Part shown: piece after piece, positions 1 to 7,599 of the stretch
Position numbering within the stretch: position 1 is the stretch's first letter
Layout of the letters: each line of letters begins with the position of its first letter
Assembly (NCBI GenBank): GCA_964526225.1
Contig: CAZGLL010000009.1
Coordinates: forward strand, 1 to 57,567
Direction: 5' to 3'
Source: DRYM01 sp964526225
GTDB lineage: Archaea; Thermoproteota; Thermoprotei_A; EX4484-217-1
Length of the DNA: 57,567 nucleotides
Made by a program: the position numbers and the translations under genes
The notes under the pieces: generated by a model
What the model was told of the DNA's origin: nothing
The model's database searches: none
What the model saw: only the letters and a program-made list of their open reading frames with translations

Positions 1-655
1 CATCAACCTTAATTTCGTATCGTGGTTCCTCTAAGATATTTAAAGGAAGAACATAGTGTTTCCAAGCATCAGAGAATGCTATACTTTCAAACCATTCACG
101 CCAAGGCAATTTAACAATTTTATTCTCAACATCAACATATTTAGAACTTAGAATAAGCCCAAAAAGTTCCTCATGAGTCTCGTAAATTTCATAATCTCTT
201 ATCAAACGTAATGATAAGAGTTTTCTCAGAAACTTCTTAATAATGTTATCGTTATTTGCAGGAACATAAAACTTAGCGAAAACCATGTCAGAAGGTTCGT
301 GAGAAGCTGCAACCTTTCTACACCATGGAATGTTATTAACTATATTATATACTGTAGTCAACTTTCCTGAGTTTACATGCAATTTTACGAAAACTCTCTT
401 TAACCCCATTTTACTAGCATTTATAAGTGGTTCAACAGAAACACCAGTCTTTCTTATCTTCTTAACCCTATTGTAAAGAGTAGTTTTGGGTATTCCAGTA
501 GCTCTACTTAACTTCATTAGATTACGAGGCCCGAACTTATAAAGGGCCTCAATTATTTTCAAGTTCTGTTCATCAATAATTTCAAATAGTCTTAAAGATT
601 TTGTAAGTATTTCCTTTATGTTTATAGTACTCTCTATCAAAGCTTCACTTAGCAA
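1..655 (-). CDS. Winged-helix transcriptional regulator (partial, C-terminus outside window)
   Basis: The reading frame stays open from a TTG at 655 to the left edge, giving about 218 residues without a stop, so the 3' end of the gene is missing. An in-frame TAG lies two codons upstream of the TTG, which limits the start. Residues about 28-70 form a helix-turn-helix typical of Lrp/MarR-like regulators (a stretch reading LSRATGIPKTTLYNRVKKI). The rest is an alpha/beta region that I do not recognise, perhaps an effector or second DNA-binding domain. A TATA-like element (ACTTAAAG, near 717-724) and an 18-bp inverted repeat lie upstream, which fits autoregulation. The family assignment rests only on the HTH; the target is unknown. 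Confidence 0.7.
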   Translation of the reverse strand, partial: MLSEALIESTINIKEILTKSLRLFEIIDEQNLKIIEALYKFGPRNLMKLSRATGIPKTTLYNRVKKIRKTGVSVEPLINASKMGLKRVFVKLHVNSGKLTTVYNIVNNIPWCRKVAASHEPSDMVFAKFYVPANNDNIIKKFLRKLLSLRLIRDYEIYETHEELFGLILSSKYVDVENKIVKLPWREWFESIAFSDAWKHYVLPLNILEEPRYEIKVD

Positions 656-727
656 CTTCTACAATCACCACTAAGTTAACCTATTCAATCAGCTACTATG
701 TATAGAAATGATAACTTTAAGTATTAG

Positions 728-745
728 AGAATTTCGCAAAATTCT
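728..745. promoter_or_regulatory. Inverted repeat upstream of the truncated regulator (possible operator)
   Basis: AGAATTT and AAATTCT arms are separated by 4 nt (cgca). The repeat lies just upstream of the TATA-like element of the minus-strand regulator gene that starts at 655. Its position fits an autoregulatory site, but the arms are AT-rich and could arise by chance. Confidence 0.3.
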
Positions 746-816
746 ATTAATAAGGCTAAGAAAATAAAAATATTAACATAAGGCAAACCTCTTATGGCAT
801 TAGCCGCTAAACACCT

Positions 817-918
817 TTAGCCGTAAGGGTCATCACTTATTGGTCTTCTTTGTATTACTATAAAAGACAGTCCTATTATTAGGCCTAAGATTATTTCTAC
901 CATCATTTCATTTGTCAC
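817..918 (-). CDS. Possible 33-residue single-pass membrane peptide
   Basis: A short frame starts at GTG 918 (or at ATG 906 or 903) and ends at TAA 817-819. The product has one hydrophobic helix (IILGLIIGLSFIVI) followed by a basic and then acidic tail, RRPISDDPYG, which is a plausible membrane anchor with a cytosolic tail. An in-frame TAA sits two codons upstream of the GTG. There is no clear ribosome-binding site and no neighbour that explains it. It is too short to assign to a family, so this is a candidate only. Confidence 0.3.
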   Translation of the reverse strand: MTNEMMVEIILGLIIGLSFIVIQRRPISDDPYG

Positions 919-1070
919 CGAGAATTAGATTTGCGTAATAGATAATCGGTTTTTTTCCCATAGAATTAATTGGTATTATGGAATTTTTGTTATGGTTTTA
1001 TATTATGTTTTTTGGTTATGATGTTTCATGATGTTGTTTTTCATTTGTTTTTTATTTGTTTGTTTAAAAA

Positions 1071-1538
1071 TTATGTTGGGTGTGTGCGCATGTGTTTCTG
1101 TAGTATTTTTAGTAGTGGATATCCTATAAGGTATATTGCTATTGCTTCTCCTACAAAGATGCTTGCGTATGAGAACCAGAGTGGTATTGGGAATAGTAGT
1201 GGTAGGTATGTTCCTACTATGAGTGTTACTGCTAGTATTGCATATGTTGATGCTAGAAATGGTTTTCCTTTAGATGCTTTTGCTGCTAAAACTCCTGCTA
1301 CTAGGTTTGCTATGCTTCCGAAAACGATGTCTATTATGTTTCCTGTTGCGTAAGCGTTTGCTATGAAGCATCCTATTGCTAATCCTATTGCTGCAGATAT
1401 TCCGTGAATCATTGGTAGTGGTAGTAGTGCGTCACTTACTCTAACCTGTATTGGTCCGTAAGCTAGTGTTCCTACAGTTACTGTTTCGAGTATTGTTATT
1501 GTTGCGTAAAGTGCTGCGTAAATTGAAGCTATTGTTAC
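1071..1538 (-). CDS. queT: QueT-family queuosine/archaeosine precursor transporter, start codon unclear
   Basis: The frame encodes about 155 residues with five to six membrane helices. It has the QueT (DUF988) signature: a GPIQVRVSDAL segment near residue 28, then IGCFIAN and IDIVFGSIANL. In archaea this small ECF-type S component is expected to import preQ0/preQ1-type precursors for archaeosine. The first in-frame ATG (1412) falls after the conserved GPIQ segment, so translation must begin further upstream, but no ATG, GTG or TTG occurs in this frame back to the TGA at 1571-1569. An ATG at 1540 is one base out of frame. A missing base in the assembly, or a rare ATT/ATC/ATA start, would explain this. 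The gene follows moaB immediately on the same strand. Confidence 0.72.
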   Translation of the reverse strand, partial: VTIASIYAALYATITILETVTVGTLAYGPIQVRVSDALLPLPMIHGISAAIGLAIGCFIANAYATGNIIDIVFGSIANLVAGVLAAKASKGKPFLASTYAILAVTLIVGTYLPLLFPIPLWFSYASIFVGEAIAIYLIGYPLLKILQKHMRTHPT

Positions 1539-1542
1539 ATGT

Positions 1543-2043
1543 TTAGTGGTGATGTTTATTCCAATGGCTCATCCCCGAAATAACCTTTAGTGCATGGTTT
1601 ATTTCGGGAAGTATAAGTTCTTTGAGAGCTAATTCTACAGCACCGGGGGATCCCGGTGTTGCGAAAACCAGCATTCCCTTATATGTTGCTGCTAATGCCC
1701 TACTAAGCCATGCTTTAGTTCCTTCCCTCATGAATGTTAGGTATCTGAAGAGTTCCCCGAAACCCGGAATTGTTTTTTCGGCAATACTTTTGATAACGTC
1801 AACCGTAATGTCGCGTGGGCCTATGCCTGTACCTCCTATGAGTAAAACAGTGTTAGCTCCATGCTCTTTAGAATCCTCTAATGCTCCAAGTATTTCCTCT
1901 CTCCTATTCCTAACTACAGCATAGAATACTACTTCATACCCGTACCTACGTATTTCGTTAGTAGCTATTTTTCCGCTTCTATCTTCAGCTTTACCTTCAG
2001 CTATTCTATCGCTAACCACGATTACGCTGAACTTTGCTTCCAT
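1543..2043 (-). CDS. moaB: MoaB/Mog-family molybdopterin adenylyltransferase-like protein
   Basis: The 166-residue protein has the usual MoaB length. It shows the nucleotide/pterin-binding signature GGTGIGPRD near residue 70 and a PGSPGAVELAL segment near residue 130. The family adenylylates molybdopterin before metal insertion; in thermophilic archaea the metal is often tungsten. The ATG at 2043 is preceded by a GAGGT ribosome-binding site about 7 nt upstream. The gene ends at a TAA right where the QueT frame begins, so the two are probably cotranscribed. A MobB-like protein is encoded at 51.9 kb, which also points to molybdo- or tungsto-pterin metabolism. Confidence 0.9.
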   Translation of the reverse strand: MEAKFSVIVVSDRIAEGKAEDRSGKIATNEIRRYGYEVVFYAVVRNRREEILGALEDSKEHGANTVLLIGGTGIGPRDITVDVIKSIAEKTIPGFGELFRYLTFMREGTKAWLSRALAATYKGMLVFATPGSPGAVELALKELILPEINHALKVISGMSHWNKHHH

Positions 2044-2230
2044 AGGTTTACCTCAACAACACAATGTAGAGGAACATGCTATTTTAGGAAACGCTTTGTT
2101 TCCTTTAAAACTATCGGTTCTAAACATGGATTTAACAGCGTTAATGAAGTATTAGGGGAAAATTTTTATCTTATCATTCAACCTTTAAGACTAGCTGAAA
2201 GATTGTTCTGAAATTTAGAGGTAATTATTG

Positions 2231-3967
2231 ATGACAGAATCAACAGGTAGAAGCAGTTCAGCTAAAGGTTTTGTTGAAACATCTATAACGGCTTTTAAGA
2301 GAACATTAAAGATTGGAGGCCCTATACCTAAGCTTAAGCCTAATGAGAAACTTCTTAGAAAAACACAGTCCCTATGTCCTGTATGCTATAGAATGCTTCC
2401 AGCAATAGTTTTTGAAAGAGACGGTAAAGTCTGGATTAGGAAAATATGTCCTGAACATGGAGAAATAGAGGAAATTTATTGGGGAGATGCTGAACTATAC
2501 CGTAAGGCTCTAAAGTGGGAGGTTAAAAGTAAGCCAATTAAAGTAGTTTATACGAAAGCTGAAGCACCATGCCCGTTCACATGTGGTTTATGCCCATACC
2601 ATATGACCTATACTGCTTTAGCAAACATCGTTTTGACCAATAGATGCGATCTCTCATGCTGGTACTGCTTCTTCTACGCTGAAAAAGCAGGTTACGTTTA
2701 TGAACCCTCACTTGAAGAACTTAGAGAAATGATACGTAACCTAAGAAAACAGTATCCACGCGGAGGCTTAGCCGTACAGTTAACCGGAGGAGAACCTACA
2801 TTAAGAGATGACTTAGTAGAAATTGTTAAAATGATTAAGGAAGAAGGTGTTCAACACATACAGCTTAACACTCACGGCTTAAGGTTCGCATACGATCCTA
2901 ACGGTGTTGAATTAGCTAAGAAACTTAGAGAAGCAGGACTAAATACCGTGTATTTAAGCTTCGATGGTGTAAGTCCATCAGTTAATTTCAAAAACCATTG
3001 GGAAATACCCTTCATTTTCGATACGTTCAGAAAAGCCAGAGTAACAAGTGTTGTCTTAGTACCCACACTTATTAAGGGATGGAATACCGACGAACTAGGC
3101 GCAATAATTGTTTTCGCAGCTAAAAACATGGACATAGTTAGAGGAGTTAATTTCCAACCAGTTTCCCTAACAGGGCAAATGTCTAGAAGTGAAAGGGAGA
3201 AAGCTAGGGTAACAATACCCGACGCCATAAAGTACATTGAAGAACAAACAGATGGACAGATAAGTAGGGATGCTTGGTATCCAACCCCAGTAACTGATGT
3301 TATTTCTGATTTTGTAGAAGCATTTACTGGTGAACCGAAACTACATATGCCAATACATCCAGCATGCGGTATGGCAACCTACGTTTACGTTAAAAGAGAA
3401 AGCGACGGCTCAATAGAGTTCACTCCAATAACGAAATTCATTGATGTTGAAGGATTTTTCGAATACCTTAAGGAGAAAACGGAGGAGCTAAAGAAAGGAA
3501 AGAACAGATACGTTGTTGGATTAAAAATACTCTATAATCTAAGAAAGTTCATCGATTCAGAAAAGCAACCTAAAGACATTAACCTATGGAAGCTAATCTT
3601 CAACATATTCATAAAACATAATTACAAAGCATTAGGGGAATTCCATTACAATTTCCTATATATAGGTATGATGCACTTCATGGACCTATACAATTACGAT
3701 ATCCAAAGGGTTATGAGATGCGGTATTCACTACTTAGTCCCCGGAGGCAAGGTAATTCCATTCTGCACATTTAATGTTCTCCCAGATCTCTACAGAGACA
3801 GAGTACAGAAGGAACATGGCATACCAATTAAAGAATGGATTAGGATTAAAGGGATACATACTATTGGTGAGGCAATTAAGTACAAGAGAAACATTAAGAA
3901 GTTGGAATCGTCGGAGCTTTACAGGAAAACATATGCTGATTTTAGGGAGTGGCTCAATAAACGATAA
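2231..3967 (+). CDS. tes: Radical SAM enzyme of the tetraether lipid synthase (Tes, MJ0619-like) family
   Basis: The 578-residue protein has an N-terminal zinc- or cluster-binding module (CPVC near residue 50, CPEHG near 75), then a Cys-rich CPFTCGLCPYH segment, then the radical SAM motif CDLSCWYC near residue 140 and GGEPTLR. The C-terminal part carries CGIHYLVPGG and a later FCTFN, as in the MJ0619 family. Known members join the phytanyl chains of two archaeol-type lipids to give GDGT. I infer that role from architecture and motifs. The ATG at 2231 lies 8 nt after GAGGT; a TTG directly upstream at 2228 is in frame but less likely. A DGGGP synthase-like gene at 28.7 kb belongs to the same lipid pathway. 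Confidence 0.8.
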   Translation: MTESTGRSSSAKGFVETSITAFKRTLKIGGPIPKLKPNEKLLRKTQSLCPVCYRMLPAIVFERDGKVWIRKICPEHGEIEEIYWGDAELYRKALKWEVKSKPIKVVYTKAEAPCPFTCGLCPYHMTYTALANIVLTNRCDLSCWYCFFYAEKAGYVYEPSLEELREMIRNLRKQYPRGGLAVQLTGGEPTLRDDLVEIVKMIKEEGVQHIQLNTHGLRFAYDPNGVELAKKLREAGLNTVYLSFDGVSPSVNFKNHWEIPFIFDTFRKARVTSVVLVPTLIKGWNTDELGAIIVFAAKNMDIVRGVNFQPVSLTGQMSRSEREKARVTIPDAIKYIEEQTDGQISRDAWYPTPVTDVISDFVEAFTGEPKLHMPIHPACGMATYVYVKRESDGSIEFTPITKFIDVEGFFEYLKEKTEELKKGKNRYVVGLKILYNLRKFIDSEKQPKDINLWKLIFNIFIKHNYKALGEFHYNFLYIGMMHFMDLYNYDIQRVMRCGIHYLVPGGKVIPFCTFNVLPDLYRDRVQKEHGIPIKEWIRIKGIHTIGEAIKYKRNIKKLESSELYRKTYADFREWLNKR

Positions 3968-4087
3968 TACCGAAATTGAAATAAATGATGCAAAATAGCT
4001 TAAGTAATACCTTTTTAAATCATTTGGCTTAATAAATTATGAGTATTCCCCATTATTATCGTGAAGTAATACCTATTCCTTTTAAAA

Positions 4088-4098
4088 GTTTATATTAT
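4088..4098 (+). promoter_or_regulatory. TATA-like element upstream of the GC-rich small RNA
   Basis: The sequence AGTTTATATTA is preceded by an A/T-rich stretch. It lies about 25 nt upstream of the point where GC-rich sequence starts (around 4115-4122), and no open reading frame begins downstream on this strand. This is the spacing expected for an archaeal promoter driving a small RNA. Confidence 0.4.
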
Positions 4099-4114
4099 TC
4101 TGTGCGAAGAATGT

Positions 4115-4210
4115 AAATGGTAGCAACTCCGCCCAACGCCCCTCCTGCAGGGGGGAATGAGGGTAGGAGTATCTCGAGAACCCCGCCTCCGCAACCCTTC
4201 CCTCCTTTTT
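4115..4210 (+). ncRNA. GC-rich hairpin RNA with a terminal U-tract, unidentified
   Basis: About 95 nt of strongly GC-rich sequence sit in AT-rich DNA between two convergent genes. GGGGGGAA (4150-4157) pairs perfectly, with one G-U, with TTCCCTCC (4198-4205). Inside this, GGGT pairs with ACCC and GGAG with CTCC, and T5 follows at 4206-4210. A smaller hairpin, CCCTCC/GGGGGG around a TGCA loop, competes with the long stem. The T-tract touches the stop codon of the convergent HD gene, so the hairpin may serve partly as a terminator. No C/D boxes were seen, and an H/ACA-like identity cannot be decided. GC islands in AT-rich hyperthermophiles are often structured RNAs. Confidence 0.5.
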
Positions 4211-4947
4211 CACAAGCTCTTTTCAGCAAACTCAAGAATATATTTTGTAAGCTCATCTCTCCCCTTATCGTAGAATATTTTGGCTAGTTCGAAAATTGTT
4301 TTAGTCATAAGCACTTTCGGATATAGTTTTTGAGCTATAAATTTACCATTAGTTAGTAATTCTACGTCTTTACAAGCGTTCCACACAATATCTTGAAGCT
4401 TACCTATAAATTTCGCATCAACCGAATCTGCGAATCTAGCTATTTCAGACTCTATCATACTTGCAGGAACGCTTCCATGCATTTCAGCTAAGCATCTTAT
4501 AAGTGTTTCAGGAGCTCCTCTCTTAGAAAGTTCGGCTATTATTGCAAACTCGTGGCTTAGGTACCAATCGCTTCTAGGCCTGTAGCCTCCTGTTATAGGG
4601 TCTTTCTCGTACTGATAGAATTTGAAAATGTCGTGAAGTATTGCTGAAGCAATAACCAAGTCGCGATTAACCTTTACACCATATGTTTTCTCGAAAATTT
4701 CGACTAGACTTTTAGCAATCGTTAGAACGGCCCATGTATGTTCGATAAGTCCTCCCGGATATGCATGGTGTTTTCTAGGTGCAGCAGGTGATTCGTAAAT
4801 CGAGATTTTTGCTTCAGCTGAAGTAAACGTTATTTTAGGTTCTAAAAGTATGCTTAACGTTGCTTCTCTTATCTCTTCACTAACTATCTTCCTTGCTTCC
4901 TCAATTAGTTTCGAATATAGCTTCTTTTTAATCTCGAGATTCATCAT
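4210..4947 (-). CDS. HD-domain metal-dependent phosphohydrolase
   Basis: The 245-residue protein carries an HD-type metal site: H-x-YPGGLIEHT near residues 60-70, ILHDIFK near residue 103, and a further conserved LSHEFA near 130. Such proteins hydrolyse phosphodiester or phosphomonoester bonds, and the layout resembles the YhaM-type HD domain without its OB domain. The substrate is unknown. Its ATG overlaps the stop codon of the glycerate kinase gene by four bases (ATGA), so it is the last gene of the cupin-phosphodiesterase-kinase-HD operon. The 3' end abuts the T-tract of the convergent hairpin RNA. Confidence 0.8.
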   Translation of the reverse strand: MMNLEIKKKLYSKLIEEARKIVSEEIREATLSILLEPKITFTSAEAKISIYESPAAPRKHHAYPGGLIEHTWAVLTIAKSLVEIFEKTYGVKVNRDLVIASAILHDIFKFYQYEKDPITGGYRPRSDWYLSHEFAIIAELSKRGAPETLIRCLAEMHGSVPASMIESEIARFADSVDAKFIGKLQDIVWNACKDVELLTNGKFIAQKLYPKVLMTKTIFELAKIFYDKGRDELTKYILEFAEKSL

Positions 4948-6323
4948 AGAACAACACCTACTACTATATCGTTAACGTTTGTTCCTGTAGGGCCAGTGTA
5001 TATGTAGTCCTTAAGTTTTTCGAAAAACATGTAGCTATCATTTTCTGCAAGAACATCGTTAACTTTTAAGCCAAGTTTCTCAGCTCTACTATAGGAATGA
5101 GCATCAACTATTCCTCCCGCAACATCCGTTACCCCGTCTATACCGTCTGTTCCCATACTAGCTAACACTACACCATGTAAGTTCCTTATTATTTTTGAAG
5201 ATGATAGCGCTAATTCCTGATTCCTACCTCCCTTACCATTACCTACCACTGTAACTGTTGTTTCTCCTCCTGCAAGAATAGCGGCTGGTTTCTTAATGGG
5301 GAAGTTTGAGTAATAAATTTCCTCAAGAATAGATGCTAAAACTACTCCAGCATGTCTAGCTTCTCCACGCAATCTTGAAGTAAGGATTATAGTGTTTAAG
5401 CCTAATTCTTCTTTAGCATATCTTTTAGCCGCTATTAACGAAGCCATGTTACTAGCAACTATTTTATTATGTACTTTCTCAAAAACCTTATCTTCAGGTT
5501 TAGGTGTTTCCTCAATTAACCCTTTAGCACCTAACTTAAGGATTTCAACAACATTTCTAGGAAGTTTCTCTTCAATACCGTACTTTCTTATTATCTCTAA
5601 TGCGTCCAAGAATGTTGTAGAATCAGGGGCTGTAGGTCCTGAAGCAATAAATTCTACGGGATCTCCCACAACATCCGATATTATTAATGAAACAGTTGTT
5701 GCCGGAAATATTTTCTTGGCAAGCCAGCCTCCTTTGAATAATGAAAGATGCTTTCTAACAGTATTTATTTCCTCTATCGAAGCACCGGATTTTAGAAGAA
5801 TCTCAGTTGTCTCTCTTAAATCATTAATTGAAATTCCCGGTCGAGGAAGTTCAGCTAGAGCTGAACCTCCACCTGAAATAAGCACTAGAACTAAATCCTC
5901 TTCGCTAGCTTTTTCAGCTATTCTAACAATTTCCTGAGCTGCTTTAACACTTAACTCACTAGGTATGGGATGTGTTGATGGAAGAACTTTTATTTTAGCT
6001 AATAAATTGTATTTGGAAGTAAGTTGTTGGGGAATAGCGACTACTCCTTCACATATTTCTGAGCCAAGAATTTCTTCAACAGCTTTTGCCATGCCTCCAG
6101 AGGCTTTTCCAAAACCCACCACATAGAGCTTCCTATAGTTGAAAATATTTTCACCTACTTTTACGGTACCTTGTTTAATACGTGAAATATTCTTCTTAAC
6201 AGCCTCTTCGGGATTAGCAACTTTAACCGCAACTTCTAATATTTTAAGTGCTTTTTCTCTAGCTTCCCTACATTTACCGCATAATCCATTTCTAATTATG
6301 GATTCATAATTTTTTATTATCAC
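4944..6323 (-). CDS. gck: Glycerate 2-kinase, MOFRL family
   Basis: The 459-residue length is typical for the GckA/TtuD-like family (DUF4147 plus MOFRL). Visible blocks are VGFGKASGGMA near residue 70, LISGGGSALAE near 150, the ISDVVGD-x-ASGPT region near 215, GGETTVTV-x-GKGGRNQE near 355, and a C-terminal TGPTGTNVNDI. The enzyme phosphorylates glycerate to 2-phosphoglycerate, linking non-phosphorylating or semi-phosphorylating sugar breakdown or serine metabolism to lower glycolysis. The start is a GTG one base after the preceding stop. Tight spacing on both sides places it inside the minus-strand operon. Confidence 0.9.
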   Translation of the reverse strand: MIIKNYESIIRNGLCGKCREAREKALKILEVAVKVANPEEAVKKNISRIKQGTVKVGENIFNYRKLYVVGFGKASGGMAKAVEEILGSEICEGVVAIPQQLTSKYNLLAKIKVLPSTHPIPSELSVKAAQEIVRIAEKASEEDLVLVLISGGGSALAELPRPGISINDLRETTEILLKSGASIEEINTVRKHLSLFKGGWLAKKIFPATTVSLIISDVVGDPVEFIASGPTAPDSTTFLDALEIIRKYGIEEKLPRNVVEILKLGAKGLIEETPKPEDKVFEKVHNKIVASNMASLIAAKRYAKEELGLNTIILTSRLRGEARHAGVVLASILEEIYYSNFPIKKPAAILAGGETTVTVVGNGKGGRNQELALSSSKIIRNLHGVVLASMGTDGIDGVTDVAGGIVDAHSYSRAEKLGLKVNDVLAENDSYMFFEKLKDYIYTGPTGTNVNDIVVGVVL

Positions 6324-6324
6324 T

Positions 6325-6921
6325 TTAAATACCCTCTATTTTTCTAAGTTCTATGTGTAAGTCAGGTAGAATTATTGATGCATAGTATCCTTCAGTTAGG
6401 GAGCCTGGATTCACTATTTTTGTTCTACCTATTTCATCTATACCTCTCGATTCGTGAACATGTCCGCAGAGAAATAGTAGTGGCTGATATTTTTCAACAA
6501 ATTTTCTCAGATACTTTTTACCTACATGTGATCCATTATATGCTATATCTGTTTTCGTACCATACGGTGGATGGTGGGATACAACTATCGTTTTAGCCAT
6601 ATCCGGTTTTTCTAACTCTATTTTCTCATGTACATCTGAAGAGTACCCCAAAATGTAGTAATTTTCGGCTTTAATTATTTCACCTTTAATGTTTATACCG
6701 TATTCATCCATTAAGTCAACTATGTAGCTATCATCAAGATTCCCTGGAACAGCATACACTCTTGTTTTAGCGTTCGCTAGGGTTTCAGCTACAAAATCAC
6801 ACTCTAAATCTCCTGAAACAACTATTAAGTTAAAATTTTCCGATTCAGCATATTCTAAAATGTACTCTAAGTAACTATATTGGCAGTGGATATCGCTTAT
6901 ATGCAGTATTTTAAACATCAT
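6325..6921 (-). CDS. YfcE/MJ0936-type metallophosphodiesterase
   Basis: The 198-residue calcineurin-like phosphoesterase has all metal-ligand motifs in order: DIHCQY near residue 10, SGDLE near 37, GNLDD near 59, SHHPPYGT near 113, and CGHVHE near 150. Small archaeal enzymes of this class hydrolyse artificial or cyclic phosphodiesters; the natural substrate is not known. The ATG directly follows the cupin stop (TAAATG), so translation is probably coupled. It is a different subfamily from the phosphoesterase at 7.6 kb. Confidence 0.88.
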   Translation of the reverse strand: MMFKILHISDIHCQYSYLEYILEYAESENFNLIVVSGDLECDFVAETLANAKTRVYAVPGNLDDSYIVDLMDEYGINIKGEIIKAENYYILGYSSDVHEKIELEKPDMAKTIVVSHHPPYGTKTDIAYNGSHVGKKYLRKFVEKYQPLLFLCGHVHESRGIDEIGRTKIVNPGSLTEGYYASIILPDLHIELRKIEGI

Positions 6922-7284
6922 TTACCCTTCTAATACTTTATCTTCTGGCTTATGCGGTACTTTAATCACAACTATTTCTAAAGGTTCGTTTAGAGCTTGT
7001 ACAGTATGTTTCTCACCAGGTTCAATAATCAATATGGAACCTTTACCTACATGGAATTCTTCTACACTATGCGATTCAACAGTAACCTTCCCTTTACCTT
7101 TAAGGAAAATGAATATTTCAAAATGCTCTCTATGATAATGTTTTTTCGCAATAGTGTTTGAAGGGATAATTACCTTAAGTAAGCCTATTTTCTCACTACC
7201 TACCTTTAGAACATTAAAAATACTTCTGAAATAGTTTTCCCTTTCAACAACAGCTATATCGTCAAAATTAAAGAACTTAACCAA
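6922..7284 (-). CDS. Small cupin-domain protein
   Basis: The 120-residue single-domain cupin shows the first cupin motif H-x-H-x4-E (HYHREHFEIFIFLKG) near residues 48-62 and the second motif PGEKHTV near 90-96, so a metal site is likely. Function cannot be told from this alone; members include isomerases, dioxygenases and ligand-binding regulators. The gene starts with TTG at 7284, with a GAGGA ribosome-binding site about 8 nt upstream. It is the first gene of the four-gene minus-strand operon that includes glycerate 2-kinase. Confidence 0.8.
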   Translation of the reverse strand: MVKFFNFDDIAVVERENYFRSIFNVLKVGSEKIGLLKVIIPSNTIAKKHYHREHFEIFIFLKGKGKVTVESHSVEEFHVGKGSILIIEPGEKHTVQALNEPLEIVVIKVPHKPEDKVLEG

Positions 7285-7307
7285 GATTAAACATCCTCAC
7301 ATAATTT

Positions 7308-7374
7308 GAATGTCAGCCTATCGACCCCTCGTCATAGCTTAAACGCTAAGCCTATGTCGACCTCATCATCTGAG
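7308..7374 (-). ncRNA. C/D box sRNA (2'-O-methylation guide)
   Basis: Read on the minus strand the boxes are in register: C = ATGATGA (7363-7369), a 12-nt guide, D'-like CTTA (7347-7350), C' = ATGACGA (7329-7335), a 12-nt guide, and D = CTGA (7313-7316). Box spacing matches archaeal sRNAs of 50-65 nt. The D guide would pair with CCTATCGACCCC and the D' guide with CCTATGTCGACC. I cannot assign these targets from memory. It lies between the cupin gene and tRNA-Lys, in a region with no gene. Confidence 0.75.
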
Positions 7375-7477
7375 AAAACTGTAAACAAAGAACAAATATT
7401 TAATACTAGCTGTTCTCTCTCCGAAGCTAAATAGAAAAGTCTAAAAATAGAGGTTAACGAAAAGAAATAAGGAGAAT

Positions 7478-7555
7478 GGGCCCGTAGCTCAGCCTGGTTA
7501 GAGCGACGGGCTCTTAACCCGTAGGTCCCGGGTTCAAATCCCGGCGGGCCCGCCA
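7478..7555 (+). tRNA. tRNA-Lys (anticodon CTT), CCA encoded
   Basis: The acceptor arms GGGCCCG (7478-7484) and CGGGCCC (7545-7551) pair perfectly. The D arm holds TAGCTCAGCCTGGTTAGAGC. The anticodon stem ACGGG/CCCGT encloses a CTCTTAA loop with anticodon CTT, and the T arm CCGGG-TTCAAAT-CCCGG follows. The discriminator is G7552 and the CCA end is encoded at 7553-7555. No intron is visible. Confidence 0.97.
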
Positions 7556-7599
7556 CATTGCATTTCCCCACCCCTTTCACATGTTAAGGTGCTTATATT

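Noticed and set aside
797..840. C-box-like GTGATGA on the minus strand
   Set aside because: It lies in the tail of the small peptide frame and there is no D box or C' box in register.
970..1353. 127-codon plus-strand frame
   Set aside because: Antisense to QueT, whose family motif is clear.
7332..7580. 82-codon frame antisense to tRNA-Lys reading GPPGFEPGTYGLRARRSNQAELRA
   Set aside because: This is the known spurious translation of tRNA genes in databases; the DNA is the tRNA and the C/D sRNA region.
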